The notes: a model not told the origin generated them from the letters alone. 64,000 nt of DNA from Lachnospiraceae bacterium (GCA_017938145.1 JAGBCB010000040.1:1-64000), one strand, 5' to 3'; counted from the stretch's first letter, positions 1-9,922 are shown. Program-made: numbers and translations.

Positions 1-3000
1 CGTTGCTCCGTTTGCTGCAGCCGCAGTTATCTTTGTAACATTACCGTCGGTGTTATAGGTATACTTTGTTACGGTACCGTTTGGTACAGTTTCCTTTACT
101 ACACGGTCTTCACCATCATACTCATAGGTGGTTATCGCACCAAGGGCATCTGTTTCCTTGGCTACTCTTCCCCTGCTGTCATACTCGTACAGTGTTACCG
201 CACCGGAAGCGTCCTTAATCTCGGTCAGCAAGCCATCCTTGCGGTAGCTGTAAGCAGTGCTATTACCAAGTGCATTTGTAGTACTTGTAATGTTACCCTG
301 AGCATCATACTGCACCTTTGTTACGTTACCTTCTGCATCAGTGTAAGAAACAACCTCATCATAAGCATTATAGCAGTAAACCTCGCCCGTGAAAAGATTT
401 TTTATTACATTCCCTGCAATATCATATTGATACCTTGCTGTTACGCCCACAGGGTCTGTTATGGACGCAGTTCTGCCGTAAACATCATAGTCATACGTGG
501 TTACCGCTCCTAAAGCATCTGTTACGGTCAGCAGGCTTCCGTTGGTATCATAGGTATAGCTTTCCGTTACTCCCTCCGGCAGTACAACCTTTACCGGGTT
601 GCCTGCGGTATCATACACAATTTCACTGCTGTAGCCTGCCTGGTCGGTTGTGCGTACTAATCTGCCACAGGAATCATAATCATAGTACACGCTGTTGCCG
701 TTACAATCCGTTACCTTGATTACCTGGTCTGCTGCGTTGTACTCATAGGTGGTAACCCTGGTTTCTGTCTTGGTTTTTACGGTATAGGCCGCCTGTAAGG
801 TACGGTCTGCCATGCGGTCTGTTTCTAAACTTTCCGCTTCTGTAATTCCAGCAAACAGCAGCTCTGCCATGTAATCTAAGTCTGCATCATCAATTATTCC
901 GTTGCCGGTAATATCATACTTTTCCGTTTCATCATCTACGTAAACGTAGCACTGCTTTGCCAACAAGGTAAAATCCCTCAAATCGGTAATTCCGTCTTCG
1001 TTATAGTCCGGCAAGCATACTTCCATTAACAGTCCGGTGCTCTCCGAGAACAGGAAGCTTCCCGTGTAGTTTGTTACCGTGCTTTCCGGTGATACTGCCA
1101 CATAAGCGGTACCGGTTACGGCTTCCTTGGTCTTAAAGTAAACATAGCATAATGCCTGTTCCCCGTTACTGATGCTCTGGGTTGTGGTGAGCGTAATTTC
1201 ACCCGGTGTACTTGTATCTGCTGTTACTCCTGTTACCAGCGGCATGCAATAGGTTACTTCTAACAGGTCTGCCTCGTAAAGAACCGTTAATTCCATGCCC
1301 TTGACGGAAGTCTCGAAGTCTGTTGCAACCTCACACAAAAAGCTACTGTCAGGGTAAAAATAGTCCTTGTCCGCTTCTATGTATCTGATATGGGCAGAGT
1401 TATCCTGCATATCCAGAGTATCCACCTGCACCTCTTCTTCTGTTCGGATTAAGCGGTTAGCAGCATCATAGTAGTAGCGTACTTCGCCACCCTCCGGGGT
1501 TTCCACCCCGGTAAGGTTGCCGTTCAAGTCATAGGCATACTTATAGCCTTCCGATTCAGCCACAGAACCCATGTTGTTGTAGGTATACGCTGTGGTTACC
1601 GGGTCGGTTACTCCATTGACTACCTTCTGCTCCAGCAATCGGGAGTAAGCATCATAAACATACCAAACCTCACCGCCCGCACTGTCCTTCATGGCTGTAA
1701 CGTTACCTATGGCATCATAGGTGTAGGTTACGGTATCCCACTGCGTTGGTAAACTGATTTCTGTTACAAACTCAGCAGAAGATTCTGCAGTTAAAGTCTG
1801 CCCGTTTTTGTTATAGGTATAGCGGTAAATCTGATACCACACCTGACCGTTTTCTTCTTTCTTTGGAACCCTTACTTCCAACAGTCTTCCGTTAATGTCA
1901 TACTTATACAGGGTACTGTATCCCATGGCATCCGTTAAGGATATTAAATTTCCATCGGCATCATAGGCATACGTATACTGTGTATTTCCCAAAGTGTCGG
2001 TGACGCTTGTTACACGGCCTAAAGCGTCGTGAGTATAGTTTACAGACGCTCCCGTTTCGTGTCCGTTCGGGTAGGTTACGGTTATCACATTTCCTGCCGC
2101 ATCATAGCCATAGGTTGTAACACCGCCGTCCGGTGCGGTTACCTGAATCACGTTGCCTACGGTATCGTAGGTGTATCGATAGGCCTCCGTATCCTCCACG
2201 GTATATCCGGCGTATTCCGGTCTGGTCTGCGAAGTCACATTTCCTTCAATATCATAGCCCAGTTCGGAAATCACAGCTTCCGGTGTTTCGGAGGAAATCA
2301 ACCGGTCCATGGAATCATAGGCATAGGTATAGCCCTTTGCTTCTTCCATGGAAAGCCCTGCTTCCACTGCCTGTTCCACCTGCTCCGGCAGAATCAGCTT
2401 GGTTAAGTTACCGATGGCATCGTAAATAAACTTAGTTACACCGCCATCTGCCGCAGTAATAGCAGTTATCTGGTCGCTACTGCTGTATTCGTAAACAGTT
2501 TTTCCAAGGTCAGTCTCAATTGCAGTTCTTCTACCGATTGCATCATAGGTATAAGTAATGGTTCCGCCAAGGGCGTTGGTTGCACTCACCGGCTGATTGC
2601 TACTGCCATAAGCAAAGGTTGTCTTTCCGCCCTCCGCATCGGTTACAGCTACAACACGTCCCTTTGCATCATATTCGTAGGATACCTCTACCCAGGTGCC
2701 ATCCTCCTGAAGAGTCCGGGATTTCAACAGATTACCCTTTTCGTCAAATTCAAATCTTACTTCCGAACCAAGCGGAGAAATTGCCCCTGTCATGTTTTTA
2801 TGGGCATCATAAGCAAACGTATACTTGTTACCTAAAGCATCCGTTACCGAGGTCATATTTCTTTCTGTATCATAAGTGTAGGCCGTTACATAACCGCTTC
2901 TGGCACGAACTTTGATGCGGTTACCCTGCTCATCATATTCGAACTTTTCGTAGCTGCCGTCTGCGTAATTAATTCTGGATATGTACAGCTTTTCGTTATA

Positions 3001-5484
3001 CTGATAACGGGTAATGGCACCGCTGTCCAGCACAATAAAGGTATTTTCCTGCTTTTCATCATTGTAAATAAGCTTGTACTGACGTCCTGCTTCATCTGTC
3101 TGCTTTACTACTCTGCCCGTGGAGTCATACTCATTGGCAATGTAGGTATTTCCGTTACCATCCGTAATAGAGGTAAGACCATAGGAATCATAAGTAAAGC
3201 TCATGGTGCCGCAGGTCTCACCGGAAACCTTAATTAAGCATTTCCTGCTGTCATAGCTGTAATTTACTGTTCTTCCAAACGGGTCGGTAATTTTGCGTAG
3301 TCTGCCGTCGGAGCAGGTTACGGTAAGCTCTATGCCGTCTGCTCCCGTAATTTTAGACAGACTGTCCCCACTGTAAGTAAAAGTCACCTTATTTCCGTTT
3401 CGGTCAGTAATAGCAGTAAGCTTACCAGCTGGATTATACGTATAAGTCAGCCGATCTTCTGTCAAAAGACTCCATGTTCCGTCTGCATTTTTACTAAGGG
3501 TATCCTTACATGCATCCGGTGTCAGATAGTTATTTCCGTTCTTTTCAAACATCAAGGTCCGGCCATCGGAATAAACCACCTTGATGTTTCCGCCTGCCTC
3601 CCGGGTCAGATTGGTTTCATAACTGAATTTCCAACCAATGCCCAGCAGGCCTTCCCTTTTATCCACAGAATTATAGCTGCGGGTAATATCAAGGACCGCA
3701 TCTCCGATTCCCTGAAAATACATATCTGTTATTTCAAGATAAAAGCTACCGGTAACCATGTTGATCGGGTCACCGTTTGTAGTTGTATTCTGTGAATTTC
3801 CTAAAGCGCTTCCCGTGGACTGCTCATTAATTATCGGAGTTGGACTTGGTGTTGGGCTTGGAGTCGGACTTGGGCTCGGAGTTGGACTCGGGCTTGGAGT
3901 TGGCACTATGCCCGGTACAGGAATACGTGTTGGCGTTGGACTTGGTACCGGTGTCGGTACCGGCGTACATGTTTCCGTTGGGCTTGGTGTTGGCGTACTC
4001 GTTGCCGTTGGCTGAGGTGTACTTGTTGCTGTTGGCTGAGGTGTACTTGTTGCCGTTGGCTGAGGCGTACTTGTTGCCGTTGGTTTAGGTGTACTCGTCG
4101 CCGTCGGTTTTGGCGTACTTATTGCCGTTGGCTGAGGCGTACTCGTCGGACTTGCTGTCGGAGTCGGTGTTTCAACAGGCGGATAACACAGACTGCAATT
4201 TGGATTAGCCACATTTCTAACAGTACTATATGTTCCACATATCGCACAGCCATAGTTCATCACATGTCCATCATCGGTATGAAGGCCGTAAGTTGTTTTA
4301 TTAATACATACATGTGCCATGGTTTCCAGAATTCCATCCAACGCTTCTTCCATTGCTGTAAGCATCTCAGAAGAATAATTCCGATTCGTCAAATGGGTAT
4401 ATACCGGACTCATGTGATATTTTGCAGCCGCTTCTGCATTGATGACACCATCGGAAGTATTAATCAATAATGCCATAACCTGTTCCCTGCTTAAATCCGG
4501 TTCCAAATTCCGCAGCAGTACCGCTGCCGCTGCTGCCACCGGTGTTGCTACAGAACTGCCGTGAAAAGCTGTGCCTCCAAAGCTTTCGGAAAGGCGCACC
4601 CTCCCCGGTGCCAGTAAATCCGTTTCTCCATCTGCATAGGAAATTACCGGAAAACCATTCCCATCTGCTGCTCCTACTGACAGAGTTTCCGGATATGCTG
4701 CCGGATAAAGAATATTACCACCATCTTCGTTTCCTGCAGCAGCCAACACTACAATATCGTTCCAGGAAGCATACTGCAATGCCTCTCGCATAAAAGAAGA
4801 ATAGCTTTCACCACCCAGGCTCAATACCAGTACATCCATATTATTTTCTACTGCCCAGTAAATACCCTGAATCAGGCTACTGTAATATCCTGTTCCGTTT
4901 TCATCTAAAACTTCTACAGAGTAGAGTTCTGCTTGTGGTGCCAGCTCCGCCACAATAGCGGCTACTGCGGTTCCATGAAGTACATTGTCTTCTGACTGTA
5001 TCTGCTTTTGCTCTTCGTCCAAAAAGGATACTTGTCCCGCAAGAGAAATTCCCTCCACGCCAGTATCTAATACTGCTACCCGAACATTCTGTCCGTACCA
5101 GCCATTTTCATGCAATATGTCTACACCAGTGGCATCCAGAAGCATTCCTTCCTCTGCCACCAGTTCTCCCGTAGCATAAAGCGGTGCATCTTCTTCCACG
5201 GCCACCACCGACCGGTCATAATACAGACTGTACAAATCATACATTCCCGCATCCATTACCGAAAGTTCTTCTGTAATCAAAATTTCTTCTGCCGGCTCAT
5301 ACCTCATAAAGAAAGTCATACTTTCTTCTTCACCCGCAAACGTTGCGTCTCTCTTTACCATAATTCTTCGCGGCGTAAAGTCATCTAATACCGCTGCATA
5401 TGTTATGGCAGGTGTGGTCAATGACATTATAACTGCTGTAATCAGCATCCATGCCAACGCACGGGTTCCAACCTTTTTCCCCAT
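1..5484 (-). CDS. Secreted subtilisin-like (S8) protease fused to RHS/YD repeats, with embedded cohesin/dockerin-like module (partial, 3' end beyond window)
   Basis: The frame is open from an ATG at 5484 to the window edge (1,828 codons, no stop), so the C-terminus is missing. Order: signal peptide (about 1-30); S8 protease domain with the triad Asp140 ([10 protein letters not shown]), His170 (LHGTAVA) and Ser311 (GSSVATP); a CxxC...CxxC segment near 420; a Pro/Thr/Ser linker (about 438-551); a DUF6531-like entry motif ([11 protein letters not shown]); many YD repeats of the form YxYDxxGxxxxxTD; a cohesin-like then dockerin-like insert (about 1351-1543, Ca-loops DYNEDGITD and DITGNGIID); then more YD repeats. 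RHS proteins form beta-cage shells, often around a C-terminal toxin, which cannot be seen here. The protease might process the protein itself or a partner (inference). It begins 3 nt after the stop of the upstream Ig-like gene, so it is probably co-transcribed with it. Domain calls are confident; function is unknown. Confidence 0.88.
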   Translation of the reverse strand, partial: MGKKVGTRALAWMLITAVIMSLTTPAITYAAVLDDFTPRRIMVKRDATFAGEEESMTFFMRYEPAEEILITEELSVMDAGMYDLYSLYYDRSVVAVEEDAPLYATGELVAEEGMLLDATGVDILHENGWYGQNVRVAVLDTGVEGISLAGQVSFLDEEQKQIQSEDNVLHGTAVAAIVAELAPQAELYSVEVLDENGTGYYSSLIQGIYWAVENNMDVLVLSLGGESYSSFMREALQYASWNDIVVLAAAGNEDGGNILYPAAYPETLSVGAADGNGFPVISYADGETDLLAPGRVRLSESFGGTAFHGSSVATPVAAAAAVLLRNLEPDLSREQVMALLINTSDGVINAEAAAKYHMSPVYTHLTNRNYSSEMLTAMEEALDGILETMAHVCINKTTYGLHTDDGHVMNYGCAICGTYSTVRNVANPNCSLCYPPVETPTPTASPTSTPQPTAISTPKPTATSTPKPTATSTPQPTATSTPQPTATSTPQPTATSTPTPSPTETCTPVPTPVPSPTPTRIPVPGIVPTPSPSPTPSPSPTPSPTPSPTPIINEQSTGSALGNSQNTTTNGDPINMVTGSFYLEITDMYFQGIGDAVLDITRSYNSVDKREGLLGIGWKFSYETNLTREAGGNIKVVYSDGRTLMFEKNGNNYLTPDACKDTLSKNADGTWSLLTEDRLTYTYNPAGKLTAITDRNGNKVTFTYSGDSLSKITGADGIELTVTCSDGRLRKITDPFGRTVNYSYDSRKCLIKVSGETCGTMSFTYDSYGLTSITDGNGNTYIANEYDSTGRVVKQTDEAGRQYKLIYNDEKQENTFIVLDSGAITRYQYNEKLYISRINYADGSYEKFEYDEQGNRIKVRARSGYVTAYTYDTERNMTSVTDALGNKYTFAYDAHKNMTGAISPLGSEVRFEFDEKGNLLKSRTLQEDGTWVEVSYEYDAKGRVVAVTDAEGGKTTFAYGSSNQPVSATNALGGTITYTYDAIGRRTAIETDLGKTVYEYSSSDQITAITAADGGVTKFIYDAIGNLTKLILPEQVEQAVEAGLSMEEAKGYTYAYDSMDRLISSETPEAVISELGYDIEGNVTSQTRPEYAGYTVEDTEAYRYTYDTVGNVIQVTAPDGGVTTYGYDAAGNVITVTYPNGHETGASVNYTHDALGRVTSVTDTLGNTQYTYAYDADGNLISLTDAMGYSTLYKYDINGRLLEVRVPKKEENGQVWYQIYRYTYNKNGQTLTAESSAEFVTEISLPTQWDTVTYTYDAIGNVTAMKDSAGGEVWYVYDAYSRLLEQKVVNGVTDPVTTAYTYNNMGSVAESEGYKYAYDLNGNLTGVETPEGGEVRYYYDAANRLIRTEEEVQVDTLDMQDNSAHIRYIEADKDYFYPDSSFLCEVATDFETSVKGMELTVLYEADLLEVTYCMPLVTGVTADTSTPGEITLTTTQSISNGEQALCYVYFKTKEAVTGTAYVAVSPESTVTNYTGSFLFSESTGLLMEVCLPDYNEDGITDLRDFTLLAKQCYVYVDDETEKYDITGNGIIDDADLDYMAELLFAGITEAESLETDRMADRTLQAAYTVKTKTETRVTTYEYNAADQVIKVTDCNGNSVYYDYDSCGRLVRTTDQAGYSSEIVYDTAGNPVKVVLPEGVTESYTYDTNGSLLTVTDALGAVTTYDYDVYGRTASITDPVGVTARYQYDIAGNVIKNLFTGEVYCYNAYDEVVSYTDAEGNVTKVQYDAQGNITSTTNALGNSTAYSYRKDGLLTEIKDASGAVTLYEYDSRGRVAKETDALGAITTYEYDGEDRVVKETVPNGTVTKYTYNTDGNVTKITAAAANGAT
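3836..4172 (-). repeat. Low-complexity repeat encoding the Pro/Thr/Ser linker
   Basis: Degenerate tandem units encode [16 protein letters not shown] and then SPTPSPTP-type repeats inside the subtilase-RHS gene. The complementary strand reads as false Gly-Val ORFs. Such tracts are prone to slippage and are typical of extracellular spacers, sometimes glycosylated. Confidence 0.85.
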
Positions 5485-5487
5485 AAT

Positions 5488-7647
5488 TTATTCCTCCCAC
5501 ATTTCTATTGCACTCCATTCAAAATGATATATCGGTTCCTGTGTTTTATCTTCACCCTTCCAGATGGATGTTTCCAGTTCATCTAACAAAAATCCCAGGG
5601 CATATCCGGTATGTACTTCATAACTATAAGTACATCCATCTGCCGGATTAATTGCCTTACCATAAAGCACAAGGCCGTCTGTGGTAATGTCATAATCAGT
5701 AATCGTATTCTTGGTTAGCGTAATTCCCGTACCCGGAATTCTAACCTCTATCTGCGCATCTATTGATGGTGGTAAAAATGTTACCGCAAGTTTCATATAA
5801 ATGCCCAGTTGTGGTAAATCCAGGAGCAGACTTCCACCCTGCCAGTTCAGGTCTGCATCAATTTGAAAAACTGCCGGATGCAACACAATATCCGGTGCGG
5901 TATAATAGCTGTTTTCAGTACAGGACATCTTGATTTCATACAGTCCGGTTTCCGGGTAAAAGTCATATTTTATAACTCCCCTCTCATTTGGGTGTAAAAT
6001 GGCTTCTTCCACATAAGTTCTGCTTCCGTCATTCTCTATTTTAAATAACTCTGCCCGCACTTCAGCCAAGGTAATATCACCCCAACAAAAATCCGGAAGT
6101 TCGCCCAATTCCAAATAAATCTGCAGCGGGGCACCACTCCATACATGATAATCCCCGCCATACAGCATCCATGCATGCTCGGGATGTATAGTAAAACCTG
6201 TGGTAGCTTCTGCACCCAGTAAATACCGTTCATCATCCTGTGGCACCCTTACGGTAAGTACCGCATCCTGTGGTGCCAGATAAAGTGAATGTGCCATCCA
6301 CACCATTCCGTCTTCATTGGAAGTTCTTGTTCCAATGCTTTCTCCGTTTATTAAAAACTCTACTTCCGCCTCCGGCAGTGGTTCACCACGATAGGTTACC
6401 AACGCAGAAAAGCTTGCCGTACCGGTATAGTGACTCTCTGAAGCATTGGCAATGACCTTTATGCTGTCGTAAATGGAAAATTCCACAGTTTCGCTATGGA
6501 TATTACCTGCCAAGTCTTCTGCCGTCACCGTCAGGACATGCTTTCCTTTTCCCGTAATTTCCGACGGATTCCAGACTTGTCCGTCCAACTGGTATGTGAT
6601 TGTTTTTATGCCGGAACAATTATCATAAATCTCCAACACCGGAGTAATTCTTCCTTCCACCAGTTGTCCCTGATATATGTTAGTAAATCGTATCTCCGGC
6701 TTTACGGAATCCTTTCGGTATGGGCCATATACTGCCGTTTCTTCGTTACCGGCCACATCCACTGCTCTTAAGTGCAGATACCAGATACCATCCTGCTCCA
6801 TGGAAAGAACTTCCTCGGCCATCAACGTATTCCAATTTCCGCTATTTTCCTCTGTAGAAGAAAATCCCCATTGTGCATACGAAATGCCAGAAACCGAGTC
6901 TGCAATGTCTGCTGTTATTTGTATATTTTCCTTCTTCCAATCCCGTTCCTTCACTGATACAGAGATATCCGGTTTGATAGTGTCTACTGAAATGCGTCTT
7001 ACTTCCTCTTTTTTATAACCATAGCCATCATCAGAAAAAGCTGTTATTGTGCTTATTCCATTTCCCACTTCAAACGGTTCGGTATATACAAGTTTACCTC
7101 CACCAAAATCATACCAGAGCTCTGCTGCATCTTTATCACTGATGCTAATCGTTACCGGACTAATATACCAGCCGTTATTCCCTTGAGTCCCTGACAAATG
7201 CACATACAACGGGTTCGGAAGTATCTTTACCGTAATATCCGGCACGACCACGCCTGTAAGCCACTCACCGGCTTCATTTGTCATTTGGAGTCCGGTCATA
7301 CTTACCGTTCCTGTGCCAATGCGTTTTCCTTCTACCCGCAGACGGATCCACAAACCATATCCGCTGTTACCTTTATTTGAGAGCAAAATTCGCATGTTTT
7401 CATTTTCTATTTTCATCGCCTGATAATTTAGATTATTTGATTGTTCTGTTTCTTTCAAGCATATAAATTCCTTTGTATATTTCAATTCCCCAAACACAGA
7501 ATATACATCCTCACTGCCTTCAAGATAAATTTCAGTTTCCTCCTCTTCGCCTCGATACACTTCGATTTCCTCTGCATAGCTCAGTGTTACCGATGCCATA
7601 CTAAGCCCCAAGAATAAAGTAACCAGAAATAACATTGCTTTTTTCAT
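5488..7647 (-). CDS. Secreted multi-domain Ig-like protein
   Basis: The chosen start (MKKAMLFLVTLFLG) opens a clear signal peptide ending near SYAEE. A purine-rich AGGAAGGGATGG stretch lies just upstream; the longer frame reaching 7737 would run into the promoter dyad. About 719 residues. The body is beta-rich with repeated Ig-like modules (for example APDITV-, KPDISVSV- and KPEIRFTN-type strand starts), a 'bacterial Ig' segment near 430-510 (ASFSALVTYRGEPLPEAEVEF) and a distinct C-terminal region rich in aromatic and acidic residues. No enzyme motif or cell-wall anchor was seen. It precedes the subtilase-RHS gene by 3 nt, so the two are probably translated from one message and may act together outside the cell (inference). 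Family not recognised beyond Ig-like folds. Confidence 0.82.
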   Translation of the reverse strand: MKKAMLFLVTLFLGLSMASVTLSYAEEIEVYRGEEEETEIYLEGSEDVYSVFGELKYTKEFICLKETEQSNNLNYQAMKIENENMRILLSNKGNSGYGLWIRLRVEGKRIGTGTVSMTGLQMTNEAGEWLTGVVVPDITVKILPNPLYVHLSGTQGNNGWYISPVTISISDKDAAELWYDFGGGKLVYTEPFEVGNGISTITAFSDDGYGYKKEEVRRISVDTIKPDISVSVKERDWKKENIQITADIADSVSGISYAQWGFSSTEENSGNWNTLMAEEVLSMEQDGIWYLHLRAVDVAGNEETAVYGPYRKDSVKPEIRFTNIYQGQLVEGRITPVLEIYDNCSGIKTITYQLDGQVWNPSEITGKGKHVLTVTAEDLAGNIHSETVEFSIYDSIKVIANASESHYTGTASFSALVTYRGEPLPEAEVEFLINGESIGTRTSNEDGMVWMAHSLYLAPQDAVLTVRVPQDDERYLLGAEATTGFTIHPEHAWMLYGGDYHVWSGAPLQIYLELGELPDFCWGDITLAEVRAELFKIENDGSRTYVEEAILHPNERGVIKYDFYPETGLYEIKMSCTENSYYTAPDIVLHPAVFQIDADLNWQGGSLLLDLPQLGIYMKLAVTFLPPSIDAQIEVRIPGTGITLTKNTITDYDITTDGLVLYGKAINPADGCTYSYEVHTGYALGFLLDELETSIWKGEDKTQEPIYHFEWSAIEMWEE

Positions 7648-7693
7648 AAGTTTCCATCCCTTCCTATTTATTGACAAAAGAATCCTTGCGTTT

Positions 7694-7722
7694 ATTTTAA
7701 AGTGACAAAAAACATCAGACCA
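7694..7722 (-). promoter_or_regulatory. Predicted promoter of the exoprotein operon
   Basis: On the minus strand, TGGTCT (7722-7717) and TAAAAT (7699-7694) are separated by 17 bp. The -35 is poor and lies inside an arm of the dyad, which suggests that transcription needs an activator bound there (inference). Confidence 0.45.
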
Positions 7723-7779
7723 TAACAAAAACGGCACTTTTTAGAAAATTTTGAAAAGCGTCGTTTTTGTTATGGTCTG
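7716..7779. promoter_or_regulatory. 18-bp perfect inverted repeat (candidate operator) between divergent genes
   Basis: The arm CAGACCATAACAAAAACG at 7716-7733 has an exact reverse complement at 7762-7779; the 28-bp centre is AT-rich and partly symmetric. Each arm contains the -35-like TGGTCT of the promoter that faces away from the dyad. The core octamer CCATAACA occurs again at 9862-9869, in front of the regulator genes. Long dyads over the -35 region are typical binding sites of XRE-TPR peptide-responsive regulators such as PlcR. Confidence 0.7.
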
Positions 7780-7801
7780 TATGAATATGCCATGCTACGA
7801 T
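7773..7801 (+). promoter_or_regulatory. Predicted promoter of the secreted-peptide gene
   Basis: TGGTCT (7773-7778), 17-bp spacer, then TACGAT (7796-7801) with an upstream TG (TGCTACGAT, extended -10 form). It mirrors the leftward promoter, with the same -35 hexamer and the same spacer length. Confidence 0.45.
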
Positions 7802-7837
7802 TTTTGTACAAAAATACTTTCAAAGGAGAAAATGTAT

Positions 7838-7996
7838 ATGAAGAACCTTATGAAAAAATTAATCGTATTTCTATTAGCCATTTTACTTTTTACTTCTGTT
7901 ACTCCTTACAAACCTGCGGGCACTTCAGATATCGGAATTACAGTAGCTGGTGACGAGGAAGATGTAATTGACCTTAGTACACTAATTCGTACCTAA
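7838..7996 (+). CDS. 52-residue secreted peptide, candidate signalling pheromone precursor
   Basis: The start ATG at 7838 lies 9 nt after AAAGGAG; an in-frame ATG at 7832 is only 3 nt from it, and the 7751 start would fall inside the dyad. The peptide has a basic N-terminus (MKNLMKKL), a hydrophobic core (IVFLLAILLFTSV) and a short polar tail ending in DLSTLIRT. This is the architecture of RRNPP pheromone precursors (Phr, PapR, NprX type): Sec signal plus a C-terminal signal sequence. It is divergent from the exoprotein operon, shares its dyad, and overlaps the 3' end of the regulator gene by 15 bp tail-to-tail. The role is inferred from context; a simple small secreted protein is the alternative. 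Confidence 0.6.
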   Translation: MKNLMKKLIVFLLAILLFTSVTPYKPAGTSDIGITVAGDEEDVIDLSTLIRT

Positions 7997-8920
7997 TGCT
8001 TCTGGATAACGTGATTTTAGTCTTTGCTCATACAAAGACTTTACACTGCCTTTCGCTTTGTTAATATAATATGCCTGCAAGAGACATTGATAGCATTCTG
8101 ATTCCTCAGCCTCTGTCAGTGTCTCTTTTTCTTTTATCTTCCAATAGTTCCAATGAATATCATAGTAAGCATGTTCGATATTTCTAAATTCCCCCATTTC
8201 TTTACAAAATAAAATAGTTTCATAATCCACCTTGATTGCATCCCTATGACAACACATACTTCCCAAGGCATCAGCCAGGGCAATGGACGAAATCACATAA
8301 TGCCGTACTCGTAATTCAGAGTTCAAATACTCTTGTTCAAGGCTTTTTCTCACACTGATAGCCAAGCGCTTTTGCTCTTCATACTTCTTCTGTGCTTTAT
8401 AAACATTGTTCAATGCAACTATCAACACTAATTCTTCATCGTGAAGAGGCCAGCCCTCCACCCCCTTTTCATTAAAGGTAAGTACCGTATACGCCAATGC
8501 CTCTTTTATTCTTTTTTCATACTCCTCCGCCGTAATAATGTGCTGTTGAAATTGCAATTCTGCGTGTTTGGCAATAATGTACTGCTTATTTCTCGGCACT
8601 TCTGTATCAATTTTGTCTTTAATGCTCTCCATCAATTCTTCTGCTTCACAAAACTGCTTCTGATTGATACTTCTCATTATTTCATTCATTCCAACCAAAT
8701 TTTCCATATCCGCAGTCTTCAGAATTCCCTGTCCTAGGCTTTCTTCCACACCCATACATCTTGTTAACCGACGGTAGGTTCTCTCCGTACCCATGTGCTT
8801 GCTTTCTTCCAAACGATATACCGTCATACCGGATGGACCTTCCACATCAAAATCGTCCCGTTTATTTCCCATAGCCGCTCTGCGCATTTTTAAAACTTTA
8901 CTGCATTGATAATACGCCAT
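7982..8920 (-). CDS. XRE-family HTH-TPR regulator (RRNPP-like), second of pair
   Basis: 312 residues, with GAGGAGG 7 nt before the ATG. The N-terminal region (about 8-60) keeps the late helices of an XRE HTH (MTVYRLEESK...YRRLTRCMGV) but its first helices are degenerate. The rest is all-helical with TPR-like spacing (QFCEAEELMESI, YEEQKRLAISVRKSLEQ, YQCLLQAYYINKAKG). The start overlaps the end of the upstream paralogue-like gene by 31 bp, indicating translational coupling. TPR domains of Rgg/PlcR/NprR proteins bind short imported peptides; here the ligand would plausibly come from the adjacent peptide gene (inference). The weak HTH may mean that this protein depends on its partner for DNA binding. 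Confidence 0.72.
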   Translation of the reverse strand: MAYYQCSKVLKMRRAAMGNKRDDFDVEGPSGMTVYRLEESKHMGTERTYRRLTRCMGVEESLGQGILKTADMENLVGMNEIMRSINQKQFCEAEELMESIKDKIDTEVPRNKQYIIAKHAELQFQQHIITAEEYEKRIKEALAYTVLTFNEKGVEGWPLHDEELVLIVALNNVYKAQKKYEEQKRLAISVRKSLEQEYLNSELRVRHYVISSIALADALGSMCCHRDAIKVDYETILFCKEMGEFRNIEHAYYDIHWNYWKIKEKETLTEAEESECYQCLLQAYYINKAKGSVKSLYEQRLKSRYPEALGTN

Positions 8921-9807
8921 CCCAATTCCTCCTCACAGTACTTTTCCACAGTTTCTGCCAATTTTTCTTCTCCAATTGCTTTTCCTACATAGTAACTTGT
9001 TAAAAAATCCCGATAAATTTCTTCTTTACATTTTGTATCTGATTTTGCGGCACACTTTGCTTTTAAGAAAAGGAAAGCAGTCATAAGGAATTCTTTGCTC
9101 CCCTTGTTTAAAGCACAAAGACAGGATTCGCACCGTTTTTCTGCTTCTGTATACTTCCCTTCGAAAAATAACGTCTCTGCCAACTGATATCCTGTTTTGA
9201 AATAACAGTTCGGATAAATCTGTCCCGAAAACATAAATTTTTCTATCCACTGGAGCATTTCTTCCATTTCCTGTCGTTGCATTGGCTGCAGGCAGCGCCG
9301 ATAGCCTAAATACATATCTAGTTCTTCCTCTGAAATAACCTTATTCTCCGGCTCTTCCATTGTCAGCAGAAACGCTTCTCTATACCATTTTCCTGCCTGT
9401 TCCGTTTGAGCAGATTCCAGCAATTGACCACGCTTCCAGAAAACGTACTGTCTTTCCAATACATCCATCTCTACATTCTGTTCATATTGCAGCAGTAATA
9501 GTTCTGCCTCGTCCCACTGCTGTAGTTCTATACAACGTTCCAAAGAAAAACGTAGCTCCTTCCGAAAAAAATCCTGATCTGATAAGGTTCGTTCCAACAA
9601 TCGATATTGAAAATGTACTCTAGAAAACAACCTTTCCACTAATAATTCATTAGGCATACCTTTCCCTTTTTCTATTCTCGCAAACACTTCTTTGGTACAT
9701 AACCCCGAAAACAATTCTGTCTGCTTAATCTTCTTCTTTTTTCGAAGAGCACGAAGCAAAGCCCCCACTTCAACTAATTCACTTTTGATAATTTCATTCC
9801 GACTCAA
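8890..9807 (-). CDS. XRE-family HTH-TPR regulator (RRNPP-like), first of pair
   Basis: 305 residues from a TTG start, 8 nt after GGGG; no ATG lies nearby in frame. HTH about residues 13-70: LLRALRKKKKIKQTELFSGL, then VFARIEKGKGMPNELLVERLF, a canonical XRE pattern. A helical repeat region follows (CIELQQWDEAELLLLQYEQN, KYTEAEKRCESCLCAL), as in peptide-binding TPR domains. It is the promoter-proximal gene of a two-regulator operon and overlaps the next gene. The half-site CCATAACA in its own promoter suggests autoregulation. Peptide sensing is inferred from architecture and neighbours. Confidence 0.75.
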   Translation of the reverse strand: MSRNEIIKSELVEVGALLRALRKKKKIKQTELFSGLCTKEVFARIEKGKGMPNELLVERLFSRVHFQYRLLERTLSDQDFFRKELRFSLERCIELQQWDEAELLLLQYEQNVEMDVLERQYVFWKRGQLLESAQTEQAGKWYREAFLLTMEEPENKVISEEELDMYLGYRRCLQPMQRQEMEEMLQWIEKFMFSGQIYPNCYFKTGYQLAETLFFEGKYTEAEKRCESCLCALNKGSKEFLMTAFLFLKAKCAAKSDTKCKEEIYRDFLTSYYVGKAIGEEKLAETVEKYCEEELGWRIINAVKF

Positions 9808-9840
9808 TACAAATTCCCCTTAGTTCGTATTAATTGAATT

Positions 9841-9869
9841 ATTATAACATTGTTTCATCATCCATAACA
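9841..9869 (-). promoter_or_regulatory. Predicted promoter of the regulator pair with CCATAACA half-site
   Basis: Minus-strand TATAAT (9846-9841) and TGTTAT (9869-9864) with a 17-bp spacer. The octamer CCATAACA at 9862-9869, shared with both arms of the exoprotein dyad, overlaps the -35. Confidence 0.5.
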
Positions 9870-9890
9870 GATACCAAAGTAGTCAAATTC

Positions 9891-9922
9891 AAAAAAGGCT
9901 GGAGCATCAATCTTCTCCGGCC
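9891..9922 (-). terminator. Rho-independent terminator
   Basis: Minus-strand stem GGCCGGAG / CTCCAGCC (9922-9915 with 9904-9897), followed by six T. It ends the membrane-anchored protein gene (and perhaps lacZ upstream of it). Confidence 0.8.

Noticed and set aside
3758-4088. Gly-Val-rich plus-strand ORFs
   Set aside because: They are the complement of the Pro/Thr/Ser linker repeat in the subtilase-RHS gene.
7751-7837. Longer N-terminus for the secreted peptide
   Set aside because: The upstream start lies in the dyad/promoter and has no ribosome site, whereas ATG 7838 follows AAAGGAG at good spacing and opens the signal sequence directly.
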